From contig CANXME010002430.1 in the NCBI GenBank assembly GCA_948144175.1, positions 171,200-235,199 of the forward strand: a stretch of DNA of 64,000 nt. Reading direction: 5' to 3'. Origin of the DNA: Closterium sp. NIES-65. Lineage: Eukaryota > Streptophyta > Zygnematophyceae > Desmidiales > Closteriaceae. Under the pieces are notes generated by a model that was not told where the DNA came from, searched no databases, and saw only the letters and a program-made list of their open reading frames with translations. Positions 41,334-52,800 of this stretch are shown here, one piece after another. The first letter of the stretch is position 1. Each line of letters opens with the position of its first letter. A program made the position numbers and the translations under genes.

Positions 41334-44300
41334 CTGGAAGGGGGATGGGGGAAAGGGTGGGAAAAAGGAAAACAGGAGGGGGGAAGGTAAGGGAGGATGA
41401 GTGAGAAAGGGGCAGAGAAAAGCTTTATTTCTTGCTCCGCATTTTTGTTATTTTGTTTCTGTGTTTTCCTTGAAACTTGCTGATAAAGGGGTGTTGACGA
41501 GAGGAGCAGAGGGTAGGGGAATGAGGAAGAGAGGACAACACCCCACACACTCACACACCGTTCCCAACCAATGCACACCACATGCCGACACGTTGCATTA
41601 AAAGCTTCAGCCACCATGCCATCATGCAATCATGTATTCATGCCATGTGCACTCAAAATCTCCCCTTCCTCTCCCCTCCCCACTCACTCGATTCCTCCCC
41701 CGTTTGCTCCCTCCCCTTCCTCCACTTCCACACCCCCCATCCCACCGCCGCCACCATCAGAAGCAGCAACACCACTGCACCCGCTACTATTCCCGCAATC
41801 GCAGACGGTGGGAGGGAGGAGGGCGGAGGGGGAGGAGGGGCGAGGAAGACGGTAACGATGGGGGGAGGAGGCGGGGGGGAGGGGGTTGGCGGAGGGGGAG
41901 GAGGGGAAGGGGGAGGCGGTCTGGGGATTGGTGCTGGGGGGGGGAGGGGGGTTGGGATGGGGAAAAAAGAGGATGGGTGGGCAGATGAGAGTAATGGAAT
42001 TTGAGAATGGAAGGGAAGATTGGGAGGAAACGGCAGGGAATGCTGAAGAGCAGATTTGCGGAGCGAGAGCGTGAGAGATACAGTCGTAGTGTTGTTAAGT
42101 CGACTCAAAATTTGGAGGAGCATGGCAGGGGCACGTGAATGGTGTGATGCGATCCTGACCGTTGATTGAGACACACGTGGTGCAGAACATATAACAGATG
42201 TTGCAAAACGCCGATGAAAGGTTTTGCCTGATTTCACATCTGCTGCCATCCATTGGGCACATTAACCTGGTCCCAGAAAAATAACTGAGAGAGAATTGGG
42301 CAGATGGAGGATACGTGGGGCCAGATGGGGAGAAAGTCAAGAGGTGTATAATTCATTATGCAAATGAATAAACATAAGGGCGTGTCACCTCCAGGTTCGA
42401 ACAGGCCTCTCGTTCGAACAGACAAAATGTTACATGCTTCGCCAGGATTCTTAGGCACCCTAACGACGTCGCCAACCAGAAGTTTCGGATTGGCGATGTC
42501 ACATCGGGCATGCTGCCAAATGTGTTGCACGTTCGAACAGCGCTGTTCGAACAAAGAATGATAGGCGCCTCCCTCCCAGCACGGACGACACGTCTGATTG
42601 GACAGCACCCCGCATAGTCGCTAGGGAAATCGCTTCTCACCGGAAACTGTCGCAGTGCATCGGAAAGGGCAGTGTAGCTGGGAAACAACGGCCGATATCA
42701 TTGATACTCAGATTATGCCTAGTGCGGTTCGCAAACGTAATCAACCAACATTTTCTCGGTATAGTAACTACATTTACTGTTTGATCCTGTTTTAAGCACA
42801 ATTTTAAAACAAAGTAGCCCAAAACACCTCAACCGCACGTTCCCAACAAAAAAGGAAAAACACTTAACGCTTGGATATTTACCTTGAATGAGCTGTCGAG
42901 TGTTTAGAACTATGCCTTCCGCTTTGATTATCTCAATAAACAAACGACACCGTCCAGCAGAGCTTGCTGCCCGTACGCAATTACAGATAAACTCCATGCG
43001 GAAAGGCATCCAGTCCGGATGGCATCAACCATAAACACCTTGTTGCATGACATTTAAGTTTGATGCCTCCGTTACATAACATGCCATTCAATGTGGTTAT
43101 AGTTTTCTTCTGTTTTAGGTCAGCAGGTCCATGGTCGACTGAGGGTTGACGGTGCCGTTGACCCCATTTTGTTGAATTATTCCCAGTCTGCATCCTTTTC
43201 CTAATGGCTTTTTTAAACGCAATTTGCGCTTGATACAATTATTATTTTTTGGGTAGCACCACGACACAATTGTTCATATCTAACTTAGGTAATCGCGTTT
43301 TGTTTCTGTCACATTTCGGAGGTGTAATTTGCGTGAAAGTGTGTTTAAAAAGCGAGAACCAATCAGCGATGAGAAATCGAGGTTGGGTACTGATGCAAAC
43401 TTTCTCTGGCATACTTTGAGTATCAATGATATTGGCCGGGGAAACAACTAGGTGAGCAGCAGTAGAGGAGTACGAGGAAACATTGTGACTGGATGGGCGA
43501 AAAATGGGTCAAACTGGAATGGCAGGCGACTGGAAGTTTTTCTTGCGACGCTTAGCGATGTCGCCCTATTGTAGGTGACGTCGCATGTTCGATCAGGCTG
43601 CGTGTTCGAAAAGCGAGGGCGTCACCTCTGGTGACGAGCTGTCACATTCACCAGGGTGTTCAAATTTCTGTTCGGACACTGTTCCTACAATGAATTCGTT
43701 ATGCATGTTCGGATTTGGGCCTTCCAGCCCGAGGTGACATGCCCTAAGTGATATTACCCGGTGGCCTACCTTGTTTGCACTTTTCTAAACTTCTGTGAAG
43801 TGTTGTTCAAGTGAGGGGCATGTATGAATGTATGACTACGTTTATATTTACATATTCTCTAACATATAAAGCGATAATGGGCTGGAATGAGGCACTTTGC
43901 TAAGGGATGAAGGAGAAAGAGAGGCTAGCACGGGAATGAACAAAGAAGAGGAGGAAATCACACAAGTAGTCAATATTGAGGGCTCCATAAGTGGGAGGGA
44001 CGGTTCCTCGTAGCTCCGTGTTGGTCACGTCACTGTATGTGTCGAGGTTTGGGAAATGAAGAAAGCAAGGCACAGAAAGGAGGGGGGAGAGGAAGGAAAA
44101 GAAAACGAAAGGCAATGACAGAACGAGAGGATAAGGTGCAGGTTGAAGCAGCCCTTGTCAGGTTGAAGCAGCCCTTGTCAGGTTGAAATAAAGGGAATGG
44201 CAAGCGGTTGAGATGACAAGCGGTTGAGATGAAAGGCGGTTGAGATGACAAGCAGTTGAGATGACAAGTGGTTGAGATGAAAGGCGGTTGAGATGAAAGG

Positions 44301-46833
44301 CGGTTGAGATGAAAGGCAGTTGAGATGAAAGGCAGCGGTTGAGATGAAAGGCGGTTGAGATGAAAGGCGGTTGAGATGAAAGGCGGTTGAGATGAAAGGC
44401 GGTTGAGATGAAAGGCGGTTGAGATGAAAGGCGGTTGAGATGAAAGGCGGTTGAGATGAAAGGCGGTTGAGATGAAAGGCGGTTGAGATGAAAGGCGGTT
44501 GAGATGAAAGGCGGTTGAGATGAAAGGCGGTTGAGATGGTGCGAACTAGAGATGGAAGGACTTCGAGATGCAGAAATGGTGTAGAGGGGTGGAAAGAGGT
44601 GCAAGGAGCCACGGAGAGAGGGGCGCACAGGTTGGTTAGGGGCGCACAGGTTGGTTAGGGGCTCACAGGTTGGTTAGGGGCTCACAGGTTGGTTAGGGGC
44701 TCACAGGTTGGTTAGGGGCTCACAGGTTGGTTAGGGGCTCACAGATTGGCGAGTCGGGTGAGGGCGGTGAGGAAGCGAGGCAGCTCGCCCGAAATGGCCG
44801 TGTTTCCCAGTGTGCTGGGTGAAGTGGGGAGGGGAAGGGGGAGAGGAGGATAGGGGAGGGGAGATGATGATTTGACGAGAGTGAAGATGAGATGAGGAGG
44901 GGAGAAGGGAGATGTGGCATGGGGAGTGGAGGGAGATGAGGGATGGCAAGAAAAGCAGGGAGTCAGAAGGCATTGTAGCAGCATAGGCAGTGGCATGGGT
45001 TGGGGCATGAGGGGGGAGAGGTGGGAGAGGCACAGAGAGTTGATTGTGAACGAGAGGAAGGAGGAAGAGGAGTAGGAGAGGAGAGGGGAACAAGAGAGCA
45101 GAGGCCCAGCAGCAGAGGTGGAGGAGAGAGAGGTGGACGAGGGTGAGGAGGGGAATGATGCAGTGCATGAGAGGGCAGACAACAGGTGCTATAGGAGGCA
45201 GTGCAAGACAGAGTGGTGAGAGGCGGTGCAGAGGGGTGAAGAGTCGAATCGAAGCAGAGGGGCGAAGCGGAGGAGCGTGAGAGAGGAGCGACAGGTGTGG
45301 ATGATGAGGAGGAGCATCGGACAGGTATGGACGATGAGGAGGAGCAGCGGGGGAGGGAAGGGGGGAGGGGGGGGGGGGGTGCTGACAGGTCTTTGAGGGT
45401 GGTGAGGCGTGCCAGGGTGCTGGGCAGGGAGCCTGAGAGGTGCTTGTTCATACCCAGCATCCTGCCGTGCATGTGCGCGTGGGACGGGGAGGGCAGGGGT
45501 GGGGAGGAGGGATGGCAGGGATGAGGAGGAGGGATGGAATAGGTGGAAGAAAATTGGCCCCTCTCCCTTTTTTTTTCCAGTGCTCTTGGGTTCGCATTCA
45601 GCCCTCTCCATCTGCACCACTGCTGCAACACCACGAGCAACAGGGCAGCTAAGGGGCGCAGACAAGCAAGAGAGCGAGGGGCGAGATACATTGGAGCTGC
45701 TAGCAATGTGCACACACATGTACGTTTTACTATTATTATTACCATTACCATTACCATTTCCATTACCATTACCACTACCACCATTACCATTACCACTACC
45801 ACTACCATTACCATTGCCGTTGTTATTATTATTATTATCAGTACTATAATTAGGACGTCTCCCAGTTGGGTCAAGGATACTGTTTGGGTAATCTGAAATT
45901 CTTGGACGACCAATAGAGCACATTTCTGCTACACCACTGGAATATTACTGGTCGTCCAAGAATATTACTATTATTATTATTATTATTGTTATTATTATTA
46001 TCATTGCTGTTATTGTTATTACTATCATCATTATTAGTACTACAAGTACTATTATTATTATTGTTACTATTATTATTATTATTATTATCGTTATCATTTT
46101 GGCTAGCAACGTAAAAGAAGATAACAAATAGAAAGCATCATAAACAAAAGAAAATGGAAGACGAGGGGTGAGGGCGTGTGCAACTCACAGGTACTCGAGG
46201 TGTGAGAGGGTAGTGATGGTGGCAGGGATGCTTCCTGAGATGTTGTTCCCCGACGCGTCGCTGATGGTGCCCGTGCCACACACAAGCACGCACATACAAG
46301 GGGAATGACGTGTGCAAGCACGCACATACAAGGGACATGTGCAAGCAAGTCACTTAGGAAGAATTCTCACGAGTGACACAAGCATTGCCAGATTTTGAGA
46401 CGACTCAAAACTAGTGACACAAACATTGCCTGACGCGTAGCAGATGGTGCTAGGGATGAGCAAAAGAACGAACACCGCGTTCGAGGCGAACCGAACAGGT
46501 TTGTTTTTATTGCTTAAAGTGTTCGCGAAACAGTGTTCGAGGTTCGCCCGAACACGTTCGTGTTCGGGCCGCTGCTGCAATTTGCCCCGCGACGAACACG
46601 AACGTGTTCGAGGTTCGCTCGAACACGCTTTCACAGGCGAATGGCGATTTCCTGTTTTTGCTTTAAGTGTTCGCCGAACCGAACACTGTTCGGTTCGGCA
46701 AACAGATGTGTTCGTGTAGGGGCGAACACGAACATGTTCGTGTTCGCCCCTTGCTCATCCCTAGATGGTGCTAGTGCGGCACGCAAGCACGTACATACTA
46801 CAAACAAGGAACAGTGTACATATGTGTGTGTGC

Positions 46834-46891
<58 letters not shown>

Positions 46892-49800
46892 GTGTGTGTT
46901 TGTGTGTGTGTGTGTGGTGTGCGCGAGCGTAAGCAACGAGACATACCCATGCGATGAGGGGGAGAGTGAGGAAGCATGTGAGGTGATGGCATGGCAAGCA
47001 AGTGACAATGCGAGCCACGAGATGAGGGGGTACAATGAAGGATACAAAAGAAAGCAAAGAATACGTGGATTGTAGTTGTGACTTGCAGTCAGCTTGCTTA
47101 GAAAGGCTGCAAGGCAGGGGGGACATGCTGCAGCATCAAAGCACTAAATGTAGTGTAGAGAAGAGAGGCGTGCGTTACATCAATTCAAGGGAAGAGAGGC
47201 GTTGTCGTGATGCAAGTCCGGCTGAACCTCCCTTCTCATTGAAGCCTTCTCTCCCTTTTCTCTCCACCCTTCTCACTTTTCTGTCCCCTCTCTTCCAGCA
47301 GGTGACACCCCCTGACCCTTGTTCTTCCTGGCATATGTAATGAGTTTACTCTCCTTCCCTCCGCGTGTATCAAGCGACCCGTGCAACTGGCTGCATCGGA
47401 GGCGGGTTCCTGGATAACCCATCCGCGTGTTGCGGTGTCTTACCCGGTCGGTGACGGATATCGAAATCGAATCCCAACAGTTTGATTGCCCACCTGGCGT
47501 TCCTGCCCGTCAGTTCTTGGTTTTTCATCAACCATAGCAAGGACTGGTGGTCGGTCACTAGCGTAAAGTGCCGACCTTGCAGTTACACTTTGAAGTGTGT
47601 AATACCCCACACGGCGGTCAGTCCCTCCCCTTCGTATGAGCTGTAGTTAGCTTCAGTAGGGCTGCAGCTGCGACTAGCAAATGCTATGACTCTCTCTTCC
47701 CCGTCTATTTCCCGGTAGAGCACTGCCCCCATTCCCATACTGCTCCAGTCGGTGTGAAGGACGCATGACTCATCTGCTTGAGGTATCTGCAGCAGGGTAC
47801 CTATCTTCACTGCTTCCAGTAGATCTTGCCTGGCTGCTTCCTCCGTCTCTCCCCACTGCCAACTCTTCCCTTCTCTGAGCAGCTGGTTCAAGGCGTGTGC
47901 TCGGCGGCTGAAATTTGGCACAAACTTCCTGTAGTAGTTGAGGAAGCCAAGAAGTGGCCGTAGCCCAGTTTTGTCATTCGGCGCAGCCAAATCTTCCAGC
48001 ACCTTGACTTGAGCTTCCTGTAACGCCAGTCGGCCTCCCCTCACCTCAAACCCCAGGTACGCCACGGTACGGCGGGCTATCTTACACTTGTCCGGGTGAC
48101 ACTTAAGTCCTGCGGCTGCTATCGCCTCTAGAGTCTGCTTCAAGTCCTGCACGTGCTGCTCGTCACTTCCACTGAAAATGAGCACATCGTCGATGTAACA
48201 AGCTGCTGCTGGGATTCCTTTCAGCACCTCATCCATAGCCCGTTGAAACACAGCTGGCGCATTACGCACCCCAAATGGCATCACGTTGTATTCGTACAGT
48301 CCATCTACTCAGTGAAAGGCCGTTTTCCGCTTATCCTCCTCCTTGATAGCAATTTGGTTAAATCCTTGTTGTAAGTCCAGGGTGGAGAAGATCGTTGCTC
48401 CATCTAGTTTATCGCTATGTTGCGCCTGACGCGTCAGGCGTTTTTGCCACATATTCATCAGCCAGCAGCTTGTCTTCTTCCTCCTCCTCCTCATCCACCT
48501 CCTCCTCCAGAATGTATCCCTCCGGGACCGGGGGGTCTGGCTTGTTACCCTCAATTATCCCGGCCCCCTCCATCTCAGGTCGCTTGTGTGCATTATACAC
48601 CACCAGCCAGTTGTGGGCCACGTACACCAAGTTGCGGCATTTCTCCGACCCTAGCCGGTTCCGGCGAGCCGTGTGCACTCCCTCCCACTTAGCCCAATTC
48701 CACTCGCACGAGGAGGCCGACACGGGCTGCGCAAGGGTACGGCGCGCAATGTCAGCTAGCTCGGGGTAGTCGCATCCATGCCACTGCCACCAGCTTAGCA
48801 GATCCCCCTTCCCAGCCCGAATCTCCTCCCGAGCCTCCACCGCGCTCTTTGTGCCGAAACTCTCATCACCGTTAATGTAGGCAAGCATCCCCTTCTGAAG
48901 CTCTTTGAAGCCACCAGCTCCACCCCTCTTGTACTTCACCAAGAAATCATGCGCACGCTCTAAGAATTCCTTCATGACTTTGGTACACTCCCTATCCCGA
49001 AGAAAGATTCCCTCCTTCTGGTTGGCCGGACTAAAAATCCGGCCAGCCACATGGAGCGCACATGCAAGGCTATCATCCCATCTAGCCTTCAGAAAATCGC
49101 TGATCTTCTCCTTATCCTCGTCGCTCAGCTGCTCCTCATCCTCCTCCAGCAATGCACTCATTTCCTCCGTCAACTGTAGCATCAGGTCAAACATATTTGC
49201 CATCATCCCCTTCTTTGTCGAGTCTGTCTTACGCATGGTGACATATGGCAGCTACAACAGCTTCTTGACGAACTCTGCTGTCTTCCACCACGCAGAATCC
49301 AGCACGTACTTCTCAAACTTGTCTGCTGCCTCCTTCACCTTAGCACCTGCAGCTGCAGCCCAGTCCTTGAAGACATCATGGGAGACCATGCTGCACAGAT
49401 GAGGGCGCAACTCACAAAGTCGAGACACGGCAAGGTATTGTGTCCCGAAGCGAGTGCCCGCAGGTCGCAATGCCTGCAGCACCTTCTCGCCATGCAGCTC
49501 CCCCGCCCTCAGGTATGCGCGTGTCCAATGATGGTTGCGCAAGAATGTGATCAGCTCCCCCGCTCGTTCAACCAACTTTTTGGCCCAATCCATCTTCCCT
49601 ATGTCTTCCATAAAGAGGTCAAGCACATGCGTTGCGCACGGCACAATCTCAATGTGCGGCCATTCCTTCACAATCTCACGGGTCGCGGCTGCGTAGTTGC
49701 TCGCTCCATCCATGCATAGTGCAACGACATTTTCCGGCCCCACCTTCGTTATGACTGGCCGGATGAGGCTAGCAATGTAACGGCCTGTTTTTCGCTCCAT

Positions 49801-52800
49801 CCCGCGGTCAACACTCTCCATAAACACAGCTCCATCTTCGTTGACGCAAAGGAAATTCGCCTGCGCACGCCCATTCCTGTCACTCATCATGTCACTAGCG
49901 ATGGTGACACCTTTCTCCGGCCACTTCTTAACCACGGGATCCAACCCCTCCTCAATCCTCTTACGAGTCCGCTGCAGTCCAGCCCCGCCCACGTACTTTC
50001 TCTTCGGAGGGACATAGCTACCACCCGCTGCTGCAACTGCCCTTATCATGTTGCGGAAAAGAGGGTTGTCGACTTGGTTTTCGGGAACACCCAATGCTGC
50101 GAAATAGAGACATATGGCATCATCCGCCTCCCGCCTAGCCACTGACCCCTCCGCCCCATAGAAATCTAACATGCGCCCTCTCTTAGAACCCATCCCGCTG
50201 CTGGTTTTGCCACTCACCGCATCCATGGCCGCCATCTCCGCCCGGTTTTTCTCCAACTGCTTCTTACATTTCCCCTCCTGCAATGTGCGAATGCTCTCTA
50301 CTACCTCTTTTGACGCATCCGGGCACACAGCAATGTCGTGACCCTTCTTCCCCTCCCAATCAGCAAGATGAGCGGTGCAACGCGTGCTACTGGAAACGAA
50401 CTCTTTTGGGCAATAACGGCATTTCGCCATTCTGCCTTTGGTGGGGTCCTTAACGTAAAATAAAAACTGCTTGTACACGGGATGTTTAAGCATTTCGTCG
50501 TACTGGCCTTCTCCCTCCACACCACCGACAGAAGGTGTGGAGGCACTAACAGAATGACCGGCGGGACTAGCAGTTGACATGATGTGCCAATCGTCTTAAC
50601 CTAGTTTTAGCTAGGTAGGCTTAGTAGCGTGATTGTTGCCTAGTAGGAATGATTGGCAATGTCGAGAGAAACAGATCTGTGTAATGTCGACCTAGATCTG
50701 GTTCTCTAGTTTAGTTGGGTGTCGACCTGGTTGGGAGAAGTAGATGTGGATGGGTACAAATGTGTGGGGGTGAATAAATGAGGGTTGCGTTTTTGTAGGT
50801 CAAAAACGTGGCCCCCAGTTGGCAATCTCATCGCAGTGCTGGTCGCGATGAGATCGCGAGTCAATTTCGTGCGGGGAGAATGTTTTTTCGGGCTGCCCGA
50901 AAAAAAATTCCCCGAACGTCCAGCGTCCGGACGTTCACGTCCGGACGTTGGACGCTGCCCTTCCAAGGTGTCAGGCGCAACATAGGTTTATCGAAGATAT
51001 CATCTGCAGTCGGCATGGGGTATCGGTCCGAGCTGGTGATCTTGTTCAGGTCCTTCAAATCCCCGCACATACGCTTCGCTAACACTTTCCCTATGATGTC
51101 TTTTCTGGCAGCTACTACCGCGGCTACTGCGTAACTCGACTCTGACGGGCGCATTATCCCAGCTGGCGGCAGCTCCTCGCATTTCTCTTTGCAGATAGCC
51201 GCATCTTCTGCGTTCATCCGCCTCCTGCGCTGATAGGTGGGCAGCTCGGTGGTCAATTTAGCTCCAATTCTCTCCCTTTGTATCTTCCCAGCCCCTGTAA
51301 TTTGTATGCAAACGTACCCCTATGCTGCTGCAATACCTGTCTGAATGCTTCCGCCGCTTCCTTCTTTATGTCAGCTCCTATCTCTCATCCACTGCTTACT
51401 CCTACGTCCCTGGCCCCTGCCTGTACCTCTGTAGTGCTTCCCTCAGTGGCCACCTGCTCGACTGCTGCGCATGCTGCTTGTTTATAGCATTGACCCCACT
51501 TTTTGTCCTGCTTCCCTTTCTGCTGTCCTGGACCTGTCCACATCTCAGTTATCAACCATCTTAGCGAATGTTGATCAATAGCCCTGCCCAGGGCTGCTCG
51601 GCGAGCCTCTTCTCCCACCCCGTCTGCTGTAGTGGCTCCTGGAAAGCACCCCATAGCCAGTTCACGTTCTAAAGCGGTTGGCTCTTCCCACTTCCCTTTA
51701 CGGTGATCATACACCAACCCTGGGCCAACAAAGCTTCGTGCTTTCGCATAAGCCACTAACGACGACCAGGCTCTTCGCGGTTCCCCCACCCTGTTGCATT
51801 GGTATTGTAGGGGGTGATCCTGCTTGACCACTGGGGCAGCTACCCTCCCTAATTCGAGGATGTCCTCCACAATTCTAGTCCCATCTCTCTCTATCTTCGC
51901 CAACCGAGCCCGCAGCTCCCCTTCAGGCATGAAATTTTGCCAGAAGCGCCGGACCCGATGTGTTAATGCCCCCATCTGCGCCCCATCACACCTAACCCCC
52001 TTTCCCAATCCTGCTTCCACCAGCTGGTGTACTGCTCAGACCGACTCCCTGACGTCACCACTCATGTCCACGTGCTCTAGGATGTAAGCGTACTCCCCTC
52101 CTGCCTCCCTCGTCCATCGCATGATTTCTAGTAGCGTTGTCACTAGCCCCATACGCTCATCCTGCAATCCCCTTCCTTTCCCTGCTCGCGAAGTACCCTG
52201 GCACTCCCAGCCAGCTACTAGCAGGTCCACTTTTCCCCAATTCGTCACGTCTTCCTTAGTAACCTGCTTCACATCCCACTTCTTGTTCTGCATGGCTTCC
52301 TTCATCACATCTTTCTTCAGCTGGGCAGGATACCGCTGCAGCAGCACCTGTGCGTGTTTCCAAGCCATCTTCCGAACTTCGAGATCTACCTCCACATGAA
52401 TCCACTTCTTCACCCTCAAGCCGGCGTCTAGCGCTGCTACTAAACCAGCTCCCAGCCCTCCGAACAGCTCCACTAGTGTGACGCTGTGCTAGTCTATACT
52501 CGCCCCCGGCCGAATGTCCATGATTTTCCCAACGCTTTTACTTCCTCCTTTCCCCATGCCTCCTGTTCTCCAGGCTTTCTCTTTCAGTCTTGATGAAACG
52601 CACCAGCAACTCACTTAGCTCCTTCCCCTCCTCCCAGAATTCTGAGCGATATAGCACTTGCTCCTGCTAATTGCAAATCGTAGTCCCTATCTTGTATAGC
52701 AACTCCATTCCCAATAAAATGTCGGAGTCGTCTGATTCTGTCAGTCCGTATTGCACTCTTATCGTGGTTTCTCCCTCTCCTCCCGGCTGCAGCGTAATCT

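Noticed and set aside
42234-42608. A LysM-like reading (NPKLLVGDVVRVP) on the minus strand
   Set aside because: It lies across the TIR of the Harbinger-like element, with no second LysM, signal peptide or splice context.
45189-45923. Asn/Gly-rich open frame with a (GNGNGS)n run
   Set aside because: It is the translation of a trinucleotide/hexanucleotide microsatellite plus one LRR exon in another frame.
46533-47126. Open frames with CVCVCV or THTHTH runs
   Set aside because: Translations of the (GT)n microsatellite.
51385-51540. The tail after methyltransferase motif X as a separate domain
   Set aside because: No recognisable motif; it is probably linker toward RT.
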